Source: Paenibacillus wulumuqiensis (GTDB taxonomy: Bacteria; Bacillota; Bacilli; Paenibacillales; Paenibacillaceae). Taken from it: a stretch of 64,000 nt of DNA. This document shows positions 8,870 to 17,691 of this stretch, piece after piece; positions within the stretch are counted from its first letter, which is position 1; each line of letters opens with the position of its first letter. A program made the position numbers and the translations under genes. The notes below the pieces were generated by a model that saw only the letters and a list, made by a program, of their open reading frames with translations, did no database searches and was not told where the DNA came from. The stretch lies in the NCBI RefSeq assembly GCF_000971965.1, contig NZ_LAQP01000015.1, positions 124,001 to 188,000 of the forward strand. The letters run 5' to 3'.

Positions 8870-10168
8870 TTATTCGGGTCTGGCTTTGGCTTTGATCGCA
8901 GCAGCAGGAACTTCATGATGTTGATGTGGACCACCGGTCACCACCTCCTTGGGAATTTTGCGGTTTTTGGCGGCGATCAGTCCATTCGGCCGGAAGATCG
9001 CAACCAGAATCAGGATCATACCGAAAATAAACCGCTGCATTTTGGAAGGTGATAGTGCATTGGGCACTTCAATAATACCCTGCATGGAGAGCTGGTTCAG
9101 CCAGTTCGTCAGCTCGGTTAGCACCTGCAGATTGAGAATGGTTACCAGACTCGCACCGAGGATAACACCGGGCACGCTGCCCATACCGCCCAGTACGACC
9201 ATGACCAGAATCGTCGTCGATTCGATCAGTGTAAAGCTCGTCGGATCGATAAATGTCTGCTTGGCCGCGAACACCACACCCATCATCCCGGAAAAGGAAG
9301 CACCGATCGCAAAAGCAATCAGCTTGGTGCGGATCAGCGGAATACCCATCGACTGGGCGGCAATCTCATTTTCCCGTACCGCTTTCCACGAACGCCCCAG
9401 CCGGGAATGCTCCAGTCGTCTGACGGCGAAGATGACCACCAGTAAAATGGCAATCACGATAAAGTAATATTGATGCGGAAACGTAAAATCAAAGCCAAAC
9501 AGATCCGGCGGCTGAATCGAAGACAATCCCATCGCACCATTCGTAATATTGACCGGCTTCTCGAGGTTGTTGAAAATAATGCGGATAATCTCTCCAAAAC
9601 CCAGCGTCACGATCGCCAGATAATCCCCTTTGACCCGCAGCACCGGCAGCCCGAGCAGAATTCCGAAAATGCCGGCCATGAATCCGCCGATCAGAATGAA
9701 GATCCAGAATGTGCCGCCGGAGAGTGGAAACAGATCGCCCGAGATAAAGTTATTCGCCTGGTCGGTCGCAAAGATCCCGTAAGTGTATGCGCCAACCGCA
9801 AAGAAAGCGACAAAGCCCATATCCAGCAGACCGGCAAAGCCGACCACAATATTCAATCCCAGCGCCATCGCTACATAGATCCCGCACTGGGTCGCCACTT
9901 CCATATAGGAGTCATAGGACGAGCCTCCTGACGACGCGAACGGTATGACGACCAGCAGCAGGATCAGGGCAATCGTCCATTTGATCCCATTGGTAAAGGA
10001 CGTATAATACAGCAGCAGCAAGGAAGCGAGCAGCAGCAGAAAGGCGGTGACCGAACGCTCCATCAGATGCACAGCCGCTGCTGTTACGAGCGTGAACAGC
10101 ACCAGTAGAATGATCTGCGCCAGCTTGTTCTCTCGCAGGGTGATACGCATATTGGCCCATTTGCTCAT
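8870..10168 (-). CDS. livM: Branched-chain amino-acid ABC transporter permease LivM
   Basis: The product is about 432 residues, with roughly ten hydrophobic segments and the LivM signatures GLNIVVGFAGLLDMGFVAFFAVGAY and RVKGDYLAIVTLGFGEIIRI. It forms the membrane channel with LivH. A GTG directly after the livH stop (10177) is in frame, but AGGTGG sits five bases before ATG 10168, the better start. The C-terminus carries a short tail rich in His and Lys (GGPHQHHEVP) beyond the usual end. Confidence 0.94.
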   Translation of the reverse strand: MSKWANMRITLRENKLAQIILLVLFTLVTAAAVHLMERSVTAFLLLLASLLLLYYTSFTNGIKWTIALILLLVVIPFASSGGSSYDSYMEVATQCGIYVAMALGLNIVVGFAGLLDMGFVAFFAVGAYTYGIFATDQANNFISGDLFPLSGGTFWIFILIGGFMAGIFGILLGLPVLRVKGDYLAIVTLGFGEIIRIIFNNLEKPVNITNGAMGLSSIQPPDLFGFDFTFPHQYYFIVIAILLVVIFAVRRLEHSRLGRSWKAVRENEIAAQSMGIPLIRTKLIAFAIGASFSGMMGVVFAAKQTFIDPTSFTLIESTTILVMVVLGGMGSVPGVILGASLVTILNLQVLTELTNWLNQLSMQGIIEVPNALSPSKMQRFIFGMILILVAIFRPNGLIAAKNRKIPKEVVTGGPHQHHEVPAAAIKAKARPE

Positions 10169-10177
10169 CGGTTCCAC

Positions 10178-11164
10178 CTACACTTTCTCTTTGACGGCTT
10201 TGCCAAACAAGCCCTCTGGTTTGAATATCAATACGACGATCAGAATCGCAAAGGCAAATACATCCTTGTACTCTGCGCCAAAATTACCGCCGGTCATAAT
10301 ACCGAGGTTCGCCGAAGCGAACATTTCCAGTACACCGATGACAATGCCGCCGAACATCGCACCGCGGATATTGCCGATTCCGCCCAGCACGGCTGCCGTG
10401 AATGCCTTGAGTCCGAGGATAAAGCCGATATACGGATCAATCGTGCCGTACTGCTGGGCGAACAGCACACCGGTCGATCCGCCAAGCGCCGATCCGATAA
10501 AAAACGTCAGCAGAATCACCTTGTTCACATTGATCGACATCAGGGCAGCGGTATCCCGATCCTGGGCGACTGCCCGCATCGCTCCGCCCCATTTGGTCCG
10601 ATTAACGAAAATATCCAATCCGATCATTAGCACAATTGCTACAATAAAAATAAAGATCGTATTCGTCTTCACCGTCGCATTGCTGAACATCGCTGTCATC
10701 GATGAGAAGCCTAGCGTGAAGCGTCCATCGAACAGCTGCGGCACACTGATGATATAATTGCCGGTTTTCAGTTCCGCGATAAAACGCACCAGATCCTGCA
10801 GCACAAAGGAAACCCCAAACGCGGAAATCAGTGAAATCAGCTTGGGTGCTTTGCGCAGCGGACGGTAGGCGACACGCTCGATCCCTACCCCGAGCGCCCC
10901 TGTGACCATCATGGCGATAAAGATAATGAGCACATACGAGACCCAAGCAGGCAGACCACCCAGCCAGCCCATCGACTGAAACAGCAGCAGCACCGATGTA
11001 CCGGCAAATGCTCCGGTCATGAAAATCTCGCCATGCGCAAAGTTGATCAGTTCGAGAATGCCGTATACCATCGTATATCCGAGCGCTACCACCGCATAGA
11101 TCGCTCCCAGCGCCAGGCCATCGATCAGTACCTGTGGCAGTGTTTGTAAAATGCTTGCGAACAT
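10178..11164 (-). CDS. livH: Branched-chain amino-acid ABC transporter permease LivH
   Basis: The product is 328 residues from ATG 11164, which follows AAAGGGGTG; upstream in-frame ATGs lack a site. About eight membrane segments are visible, with the LivH signatures ALGYTMVYGILELINFAHGE and LKAFTAAVLGGIGNIRGAMFGG. It is the partner of LivM. Its stop abuts livM, so the two are translated together. It lies between livK and livM in the standard operon order. Confidence 0.95.
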   Translation of the reverse strand: MFASILQTLPQVLIDGLALGAIYAVVALGYTMVYGILELINFAHGEIFMTGAFAGTSVLLLFQSMGWLGGLPAWVSYVLIIFIAMMVTGALGVGIERVAYRPLRKAPKLISLISAFGVSFVLQDLVRFIAELKTGNYIISVPQLFDGRFTLGFSSMTAMFSNATVKTNTIFIFIVAIVLMIGLDIFVNRTKWGGAMRAVAQDRDTAALMSINVNKVILLTFFIGSALGGSTGVLFAQQYGTIDPYIGFILGLKAFTAAVLGGIGNIRGAMFGGIVIGVLEMFASANLGIMTGGNFGAEYKDVFAFAILIVVLIFKPEGLFGKAVKEKV

Positions 11165-11256
11165 GAACGCACCCCTTTCCATCGCTATAAAACAAGGGCC
11201 AACAGGTATGCCGTCAATCCGCACATACCTCTTGGCCGCATGTTGATGTGCTGCAA

Positions 11257-12468
11257 TTATTGGCTGACTTCGGATACCAGCTTGCCTGGATACGTATCAT
11301 CGGCAAATTCGTAAATATATACTTTGGCGTAGGCGTTGTCCCCTTTATCATCAAAGCTGACTTCGGTGGCAATGCCTTTGAAATCCTTGGTGGCCCGTAC
11401 ACCGTCGCGCACGGCTTCACGGGATGGCATCTCTCCGCCGCCGCTGTCCAGCGTCTTCTTGATCGCATCCAGCATAATGGTCATGGAATCATAGGCGTAA
11501 GCGGAATAACCTTCCGGTGCCTTGCCAAATTCCTGCTGATAGCGGGCTGCCCAGTCGGAGCCGCCTTCCATTTTGGCGATCTCACCGGCTACCGAGCTGT
11601 ACAGTGCTCCTTTGACATCGGCACCGGCGATCTCGACCAGTCCCGAGGAATCCAGCGCATCGCCGCCCATGATCGGAGCCGTAATTCCTTTATCCCGTGC
11701 CTGCTTGATAATCAGTCCGCCTTCGGCATACAGACCGCCAAAGAAGATAAAGTCCGGATTTTGCGTTGCAGCAATATTCAGCACCCCGTTAAAATCCTTC
11801 TCTCCTACCGTGATGCCTTCATAACCGGCAATCGTGGCGCCCAGCTCCTGTGCTTTATCGCGGAAAGCTTCAGCCAGTCCCTGTCCGTAGGCTGTCTTGT
11901 CCTGGATAACAAAGATCTTTTTGGCCCCGACCGTCTTCACCGCATACTCTGCAGCGGCCGGTCCCTGAAAGTCATCCCGTGCGACGACGCGGTTAGCCAC
12001 TTTTAGCTTACGATCGGTAAATTCGGTCGCCGTGCTCGCCGGGGAGATCATCGGAATATTGTATTTTTCATACACAACCGAAGATGGAATGGATACACCG
12101 GAGTTCAGATGACCGATAACACCCAGCACAGCCTGATCCGCACCGATCTGCTCGGCATTGGCTACACCTTTTTTGGGATCACCTTGATCATCATAAGGAA
12201 CGAGCTCCAGTGAATAACCAAGCTTGCTGAAGTCTTCCTTGTGATCTTCCATCGACATCTGCGCTCCCAGCCGGATCGCTTCGCCCTGGATCGAGCTGCC
12301 CCCGGATAATGGAGATTGTGTTGCAATTTTGATCACTTTACTGCCGGCACTTCCGCTGTCCCCGCCGGATGCTGCACCGGTCGTTGTTGCACTGCCGCCA
12401 TTGCCGCATCCCGCCAGCAGGCCCACTGCGAGGGCCGCTGCCACTACACCATTCCATCTCCATCTCAT
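11257..12468 (-). CDS. livK: Amino-acid ABC transporter substrate-binding lipoprotein (LivK/LivJ type)
   Basis: The 403-residue precursor starts at ATG 12468 (MRWRWNGVV) with GGGGG about ten bases upstream. The signal peptide ends in the lipobox LLAGC, so the mature protein is membrane-anchored by an acylated cysteine. The body is a periplasmic-binding fold type I of the Leu/Ile/Val class (IKIATQSPLSGGSSIQGEAI at the mature start, FFGGLYAEGGLIIKQARDKG later). First gene of livKHMGF. Ligand could be Leu/Ile/Val or another amino acid; alanine dehydrogenase lies upstream but has its own promoter, so a metabolic link is only suggestive. Confidence 0.93.
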   Translation of the reverse strand: MRWRWNGVVAAALAVGLLAGCGNGGSATTTGAASGGDSGSAGSKVIKIATQSPLSGGSSIQGEAIRLGAQMSMEDHKEDFSKLGYSLELVPYDDQGDPKKGVANAEQIGADQAVLGVIGHLNSGVSIPSSVVYEKYNIPMISPASTATEFTDRKLKVANRVVARDDFQGPAAAEYAVKTVGAKKIFVIQDKTAYGQGLAEAFRDKAQELGATIAGYEGITVGEKDFNGVLNIAATQNPDFIFFGGLYAEGGLIIKQARDKGITAPIMGGDALDSSGLVEIAGADVKGALYSSVAGEIAKMEGGSDWAARYQQEFGKAPEGYSAYAYDSMTIMLDAIKKTLDSGGGEMPSREAVRDGVRATKDFKGIATEVSFDDKGDNAYAKVYIYEFADDTYPGKLVSEVSQ

Positions 12469-12531
12469 ACTACTTAATCCCCCTTTTAATGTAAGTTTAA
12501 TTAACATTATGTGGTACGATAGCTTGTTTAA

Positions 12532-12560
12532 AGTATACATACATTCCATACATCCGGCAA
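12532..12560 (-). promoter_or_regulatory. Promoter of the livKHMGF operon
   Basis: On the minus strand TTGCCG (12555-12560), a 17-base spacer and a TATACT box (12532-12537) stand about 65 bases before the livK start. Confidence 0.65.
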
Positions 12561-12589
12561 TCAGAAATTGTGAATTTATTAATCATAAA

Positions 12590-12885
12590 ATGGAATATAT
12601 TATGAATTAATATTTTAAATAAACGTATATTTTACTAAATTCAATCTTAAATCGTTCGTTTAAAGCAAAATGATATATGTTTATTACATATTCATGCACC
12701 TTTAATCGCTTTTCATTTTCCTCCAGTATAGGTTTCTATAGTTTTTCGTAGGTGTATTTTATAATAATATGCCACTTAATATGTAAATAAATATGACTTT
12801 ATTATTTGTTAAATAAAATTTATATAACATTTACATTACATAATCATACTCTGTTCCTATATAGAAATAAGAAATACGTACACAA
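12590..12885. other. AT-rich intergenic stretch upstream of the liv operon
   Basis: About 300 bases of very AT-rich DNA with no gene and no clear structured RNA. It lies between the liv promoter and the ald terminator and may hold regulator sites (for example CodY-like A/T-rich sites), but none is convincing by eye. Confidence 0.4.
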
Positions 12886-12889
12886 ACAT

Positions 12890-12930
12890 AAAAAAACTCC
12901 GGCAGGCGATCCCTGATCCGGAGTTTTTGT
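12890..12930 (-). terminator. Terminator after ald
   Basis: Arms AAAAACTCCGG and CCGGAGTTTTT enclose about 15 bases; on the minus strand the stem is followed by seven Ts. It ends the ald transcript. Confidence 0.88.
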
Positions 12931-12982
12931 TTTTGATGAGTTCATGTGGATTGTTTATATTCGGCTACCAATCGGCGATTCC

Positions 12983-14119
12983 TCAGCTCGTTGCAGTAAA
13001 GGTCTTTTTCAGCGCATCATCTACCGATACATATTCATAGCCCAGGTCCCGGGCGACTGCCGCGTAAGTCATGGCACCGGCAGCCGTATTAACGCCCAGC
13101 TTGAGTGACGGATTGGTCATCAGTGCTTCACGCAGTCCGCGATTGGCGATCTGCGATACATAAGGCATGGTCGCATTGGTCAGCGCCATCGTCGATGTTC
13201 TTGGTACGGCACCCGGCATATTGGCGACAGCATAATGCAGTACGCCATGCTTTTCATAAGTCGGTTCGTTATGCGTAGTGATCCGGTCTACCGTCTCCAC
13301 GATGCCCCCCTGATCGACAGCGACATCGACAATAACTGAATACGCTTCCATTTGTTTAACCATCTCTTCTGTAACGAGCTTAGGCGCCTTGGCTCCCGGA
13401 ATCAGCACTGCACCAATTACCAGATCCGAACTGGCTACGGCATCAGCAATATTATACGGGTTGGACATCAACGTCTGAATGGAATGGCCAAAAATATCCT
13501 CCAGCTGACGCAAACGATCTGCACTCAGGTCGATCATTGTGACATCCGCACCCATGCCTACGGCTACTTTGGCTGCATTGGTACCCACGACACCGCCGCC
13601 AATAATGGTCACTTTTCCTTTTTTGACACCCGGTACACCGCTGAGCAGTATCCCTTTGCCACCATGCGGACGCTCCAGGAACTGGGCACCGATCTGTACC
13701 GCCATCCGGCCAGCCACTTCACTCATTGGAGTAAGCAGCGGCAGGGTACGATTCACCTCTACCGTCTCATAGGCGATCCCGATTACTTTTTTCTCGATCA
13801 ATGCGGCGGCCAGTTCAGGCGCGGCGGCCAGATGCAGATAGGTGAACAGAATCAGTCCTTCGCGGAAATAGCCATACTCCGACGGCAGTGGTTCTTTGAC
13901 CTTGAGAATCATCTCGGCGGTCGACCAGACTTCGGCTGCCTGCGGAATCACTGTTGCGCCTGCCTGTTCATAAGCTGCATCCGTAAATCCGCTGCCTTGG
14001 CCTGCACTGCTCTCCACGTACACCTGATGCCCTGCCATCGCCAGCGTTGTTACACCTGCCAGCGTAATCGCTACACGGTTTTCATTGTTTTTAATCTCTT
14101 TCGGGATACCAATCTTCAT
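12983..14119 (-). CDS. ald: Alanine dehydrogenase
   Basis: A 378-residue NAD-dependent alanine dehydrogenase, converting L-alanine to pyruvate plus ammonia. [19 protein letters not shown] is the classic N-terminus; [10 protein letters not shown] and TYLHLA hold catalytic Lys/His regions; [20 protein letters not shown] is the NAD-binding loop; IAIDQGG-type sequence appears as [16 protein letters not shown] 14119 follows GAAGGAGG and is much better than the in-frame upstream ATG at 14203. The PucR-type gene directly upstream on the same strand matches the Bacillus adeR-ald pairing, so activation by AdeR in response to alanine is likely. Confidence 0.97.
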   Translation of the reverse strand: MKIGIPKEIKNNENRVAITLAGVTTLAMAGHQVYVESSAGQGSGFTDAAYEQAGATVIPQAAEVWSTAEMILKVKEPLPSEYGYFREGLILFTYLHLAAAPELAAALIEKKVIGIAYETVEVNRTLPLLTPMSEVAGRMAVQIGAQFLERPHGGKGILLSGVPGVKKGKVTIIGGGVVGTNAAKVAVGMGADVTMIDLSADRLRQLEDIFGHSIQTLMSNPYNIADAVASSDLVIGAVLIPGAKAPKLVTEEMVKQMEAYSVIVDVAVDQGGIVETVDRITTHNEPTYEKHGVLHYAVANMPGAVPRTSTMALTNATMPYVSQIANRGLREALMTNPSLKLGVNTAAGAMTYAAVARDLGYEYVSVDDALKKTFTATS

Positions 14120-14159
14120 CGGGTTGCCTCCTTCAGATAACGTGCCTGTTCGTACCCTC

Positions 14160-14187
14160 ATTATAGGATAGATAAAATGGCATGTAA
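14160..14187 (-). promoter_or_regulatory. Promoter of ald
   Basis: TTACAT (14182-14187), a 16-base spacer and TATAAT (14160-14165) on the minus strand, about 40 bases before the ald start. The further 130 bases up to adeR are AT-rich with short dyads and are where an AdeR site would be expected. Confidence 0.6.
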
Positions 14188-14321
14188 TCGTCCAGTTCCC
14201 CAAATTTTAACAATCTCAATTGTGTAAAAATACAAAAAGCCTAGCAATACGTCATAATTACTGACATATAATTGAGCCAAATGTCGGTTAAGCTCATCTA
14301 TGACGAATGATTGATGCAGTA

Positions 14322-15545
14322 TTAACTTCCTTCATCAAACCAGAGCAGCTTGAGTTCCAGATACAGGGTGACTTTCTCTGCCATGCTGTCCAGATTCACC
14401 TGTCCTACCTCGGCAATCCGCCGCAGCCGGTAATTGAGCGTATTCGTATGCACGTGCAGCTGGGCGGCTGCCTGCTTGGCATCACTGTCATGATCCAGAA
14501 ATACCGCCAGCGTCTGCAGCAGATTGCTGTTGTGTTCCTGATCATAGGCGGCCAGCCGGTCGATCGGCCCCCAGCTTACCGGGAACTGCTCGGCTTCGCG
14601 GTGCATCGCATTCAGATACCGATAGAATCCCGCATCCGGGTAATAATGAAGGACACGGGTCTCCGGCAGATGCTGATGCAGGGTGATCAGTTCCCGTGCC
14701 TGCCGGTAGCTGCGCTGGATATGCAGAACGGAGCTGAATCCTTCGCCGGCGGCATAACAGAGCCCCTCGACCGGCAGCAGCTGGCGCAGCCGCGTAATGA
14801 TCAGCCCGATCCGTGCAGACAGTTCGGCAGAGTGATCGGATCGGAATGGACCATTCATCCCGCAGAGCAGAATCAGCCGATTCGGCTCCGGCAGCTGCAG
14901 ATGGATTTTGACTGCATATTCGGCAGAAGCCTGAACGACTCTGTCATACCAGCCGCTGGTATCCTGCTGCCCTCCCTGCTCCATCACCAGCACATATCCT
15001 GCATCAGGAAGTTCAATACCCGCCTCTCTCGCCTGTTCTGCCGCCTCCTGCTCGGACGGGAAGCGTCCGTTCAGCAGCCTACGGAACAGTTCGATCTTTT
15101 GCTGGCGCTGCTGCTGCTGGATCATTTTGGAGGCGGCAATCCGGGCGCCGCGCTTGAACTGCCGCAGCTGCTCTGCCGTGTAGGAACCGTCATTTTCCAG
15201 CAGCCAGATATAGCCGATCACCTCATCATAATGACGCACCGAGATCGCCATCCGGCTGCGCAGCCCTACCTCGCTGAGCTCCCGGATATGCTGCGGTTCC
15301 TCGCTGTCCAGCAGCCGCTGCATCGCTCCGGACTCATACAGGGCACGCTGCACATGCTCCGGTACTTTGCGTCCCACAATGGTCGCAATCCGGGCCGGGT
15401 CTGTATTCGGATCATGGGTACTGTAGGCGAGCAGCCGATGGCTCTCATCCTCGATCGTCACCGGACTGCCCATTACTTCGCTGATCGTCTCGGCCAGCGT
15501 CTGCAGACTGTCGATCTGGCTGTCGATTATATGCTCCAATGTCAT
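14322..15545 (-). CDS. adeR: PucR-family transcriptional activator AdeR
   Basis: The product is about 407 residues from ATG 15545 (MTLEHIIDSQ), with AGGCGG close upstream. The N-terminal part (residues 1-130) resembles a GAF/PAS-like sensor (VTIEDESHRLLAYSTHD), the middle is the GGDEF-like domain of CdaR/PucR proteins, and the C-terminus is the PucR helix-turn-helix (AAAQLHVHTNTLNYRLRRIAEVGQV). In Bacillus subtilis the homologue AdeR sits beside ald and activates it; order and strand here agree. The exact symbol rests on this synteny. Confidence 0.88.
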   Translation of the reverse strand: MTLEHIIDSQIDSLQTLAETISEVMGSPVTIEDESHRLLAYSTHDPNTDPARIATIVGRKVPEHVQRALYESGAMQRLLDSEEPQHIRELSEVGLRSRMAISVRHYDEVIGYIWLLENDGSYTAEQLRQFKRGARIAASKMIQQQQRQQKIELFRRLLNGRFPSEQEAAEQAREAGIELPDAGYVLVMEQGGQQDTSGWYDRVVQASAEYAVKIHLQLPEPNRLILLCGMNGPFRSDHSAELSARIGLIITRLRQLLPVEGLCYAAGEGFSSVLHIQRSYRQARELITLHQHLPETRVLHYYPDAGFYRYLNAMHREAEQFPVSWGPIDRLAAYDQEHNSNLLQTLAVFLDHDSDAKQAAAQLHVHTNTLNYRLRRIAEVGQVNLDSMAEKVTLYLELKLLWFDEGS

Positions 15546-15612
15546 ACACCGCCTGTCTCTTCGGTTTGGGCCGCTGCGGCTCGCAGGTTGCCCGGCGTCC
15601 GGCAGCGGATAG

Positions 15613-15645
15613 AAAAGACCGGATTGGACAGCATCCAATCCGGCA
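15613..15645 (-). terminator. Terminator after ecsB
   Basis: CCGGATTGGA and TCCAATCCGG enclose five bases, followed on the minus strand by TCTTTTC. The T run is short. Confidence 0.65.
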
Positions 15646-15700
15646 TATCATGATATTACATTCATTTTACTCCATCCATTCACTCTATCCACCCTTACGT

Positions 15701-16924
15701 CTACAGCTCATCCTCCGCTGCCAGATCGCGCAGCCACTTACGATTCAGGGAGCTGCGATACAGCCATACCATGACCAGACCGGCAGCCAGTGTCCAGACG
15801 ATCCGCACCGGATCACCGGCGGTTGCCAGCGGAATCCAGAGCAGGATAGCGATCAGCAGCTGTACCTGGGTAATCAGACCGACCGTCTCCAATCGCTGGG
15901 ACGTCGGCGGCAGTGGATAAATGGACAGCCACAGGGTGTCCGTATGCTGCTTGCGCAGAGTAGTCATCTGCATACCTGCCAGCAGAATGAACAGCAGATA
16001 GACAGCGACACCAAACCATGATTCCCGGGTAAGCAGTACCAGCAGCATCCCGAACAGTACAAACCGGATCAGGGTAGGCAGCAGTTCACTGCGCACCAGC
16101 GTCTTGGAGACGAGAAAGCGAAACGCCCGCTCCTGCTTCCAGGGTACCCGGTTACCGACAAAGGACAACCAGCGGCGGCGATTAATCTTGCGCTCACCGG
16201 TCGGCACATCCACAAACCAGCCCAGCATACGCATAACGGCGGTAGCATGATTCTTCTCGGCAGCAATCAGTCGTTCCCACGGAACCTGGGCTTTGCCCGG
16301 CATTCGCAGCAGACCATAATACACGGCGGCTCCGATTAGCAGCACGATCGTTCCTGTCCACAGCGGCAGCCACAGATAAGCGGCCAGCAGGGCGATGACT
16401 GCCACATAGCGCAGCAGTCGGTAGATGACCCGTAGAGCATCGCCATTGATCCGCAGCTCCTGCCAGCTGCCGTAATTGCTGACTATTTTGAGCAGCAGCA
16501 ATAGTGCCAGCGTGAGCAGCAGCGGCTTGGGATCAGCGGCGGCCCGGATATAGAACGGCCAAGCAATCAGCGTAATCAGCAGCAGCCAGATGTACTTGCC
16601 AATTACTGCACCACGCCAGCCCGGAGCAAAGTACTCACGCATTCTGGTCTCCATCGGCAGCATGAATACGACGTCCGCAGGACGCATATAGGTGCGCACT
16701 GTACCGTACACGGTCAGCGGTGTCAGAAGAATCAGCATGATCCAGTATACAGGCAGACCCGGCGGCAGCTTTTGCAGAAAGGTCGTATACCAGGCGGCAA
16801 AGGCAATGAGCAGAAACAGGGTTACAACAGCCAGACCGCTCTGTATGACATACTGCGTATACGGAAGTATCCTGGACCAGAAGTCGGCCCTCCGCTGCTG
16901 ACGCAGCCGCAGCAGATCATTCAT
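15701..16924 (-). CDS. ecsB: ABC transporter permease EcsB
   Basis: A 407-residue membrane protein with about nine to ten hydrophobic segments, paired with an EcsA-type ATPase. The frame is open further upstream, but ATG 16924 (MNDLLRLRQQRRADFW) overlaps the ecsA end by eight bases and gives the normal EcsB N-terminus. The central soluble loop (GERKINRRRWLSFVGNRVPWKQERAF) and the conserved segment TYMRPADVVFMLPMETRM are family marks. In Bacillus, EcsAB affects secretion, competence and intramembrane proteolysis; the substrate is unresolved. Confidence 0.88.
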   Translation of the reverse strand: MNDLLRLRQQRRADFWSRILPYTQYVIQSGLAVVTLFLLIAFAAWYTTFLQKLPPGLPVYWIMLILLTPLTVYGTVRTYMRPADVVFMLPMETRMREYFAPGWRGAVIGKYIWLLLITLIAWPFYIRAAADPKPLLLTLALLLLLKIVSNYGSWQELRINGDALRVIYRLLRYVAVIALLAAYLWLPLWTGTIVLLIGAAVYYGLLRMPGKAQVPWERLIAAEKNHATAVMRMLGWFVDVPTGERKINRRRWLSFVGNRVPWKQERAFRFLVSKTLVRSELLPTLIRFVLFGMLLVLLTRESWFGVAVYLLFILLAGMQMTTLRKQHTDTLWLSIYPLPPTSQRLETVGLITQVQLLIAILLWIPLATAGDPVRIVWTLAAGLVMVWLYRSSLNRKWLRDLAAEDEL

Positions 16925-17681
16925 CGCTAACCGTCCATTTGGAGTCCTGAACCAGATCGTAGAAAATCTGCTCCAGCGGTACTCCCTGCTGACCCGTCTG
17001 CTCACGGATCTGTTCCAGGGTGCCCTGCACGATGACACGGCCTTTGTGCAGCACGATAAACCGGTCACAATAATTCTCGATCGTTGACAGGATATGCGAG
17101 CTCAGCAAGATGGAAGAACCATTTTGCTTGGTCTCCACCATAAAGTCGAGCAGGGACCGGATACCGAGCGGGTCCAGTCCGAGGAACGGCTCATCGATAA
17201 TATAGAGCGGCGGTGCTGCGACAAAGGCACACATAATCATGACTTTCTGCTTCATGCCCTTGGACAGATGCATCGACAGACTGTCTTCCTTGTCTCCCAT
17301 ATTGAACAGCTGGATCAGCCGCCGGGAGCGCTGCTCATAATCTTCCGGACTCACGTTATAAGCGCGGGCGGTAAATTCCAGATGCTCGCGTACCGTCATC
17401 TCTTCATACAACTGCGGGGATTCCGGCACAAAGGCCAGCGAAGCCCGGTACTGCTGCGTATCTGCGGACAATGTAGAGCCCTGGATACGCACTTCTCCAC
17501 CCTGCGGCGTCATCAGACCGAGGATATGCTTCATTGTTGTACTCTTGCCTGCACCATTCAGGCCGATCAATCCGATCATCTCACCACGGCCAACCTCAAA
17601 GCTGATATCGTGCAGGACAGGCTTGCCATGACTGTAACCGCCGGTCAGGCGGTTAACGTTAAGTACAGATACCTGTTCCAT
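16917..17681 (-). CDS. ecsA: ABC transporter ATPase EcsA
   Basis: A 254-residue ATPase beginning at ATG 17681 (MEQVSVLNVNRLTGGY) after a GAGG site. Walker A is GLNGAGKST, the signature is LSKGMKQKVMIMCAF, Walker B is LYIIDEPFLGLDPLG, and the D-loop/H-switch is ILLSSHILSTIENYCDR. The best match by reading is the EcsA/CcmA-like exporter class. It overlaps ecsB by eight bases and starts ten bases after the helicase gene, so the three form one transcription unit. Confidence 0.92.
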   Translation of the reverse strand: MEQVSVLNVNRLTGGYSHGKPVLHDISFEVGRGEMIGLIGLNGAGKSTTMKHILGLMTPQGGEVRIQGSTLSADTQQYRASLAFVPESPQLYEEMTVREHLEFTARAYNVSPEDYEQRSRRLIQLFNMGDKEDSLSMHLSKGMKQKVMIMCAFVAAPPLYIIDEPFLGLDPLGIRSLLDFMVETKQNGSSILLSSHILSTIENYCDRFIVLHKGRVIVQGTLEQIREQTGQQGVPLEQIFYDLVQDSKWTVSDE

Positions 17682-17691
17682 AGTTAAGACC

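Noticed and set aside
14307-15653. A 448-codon plus-strand frame opposite adeR
   Set aside because: adeR on the minus strand carries the PucR helix-turn-helix; the antisense frame has no recognisable domain.
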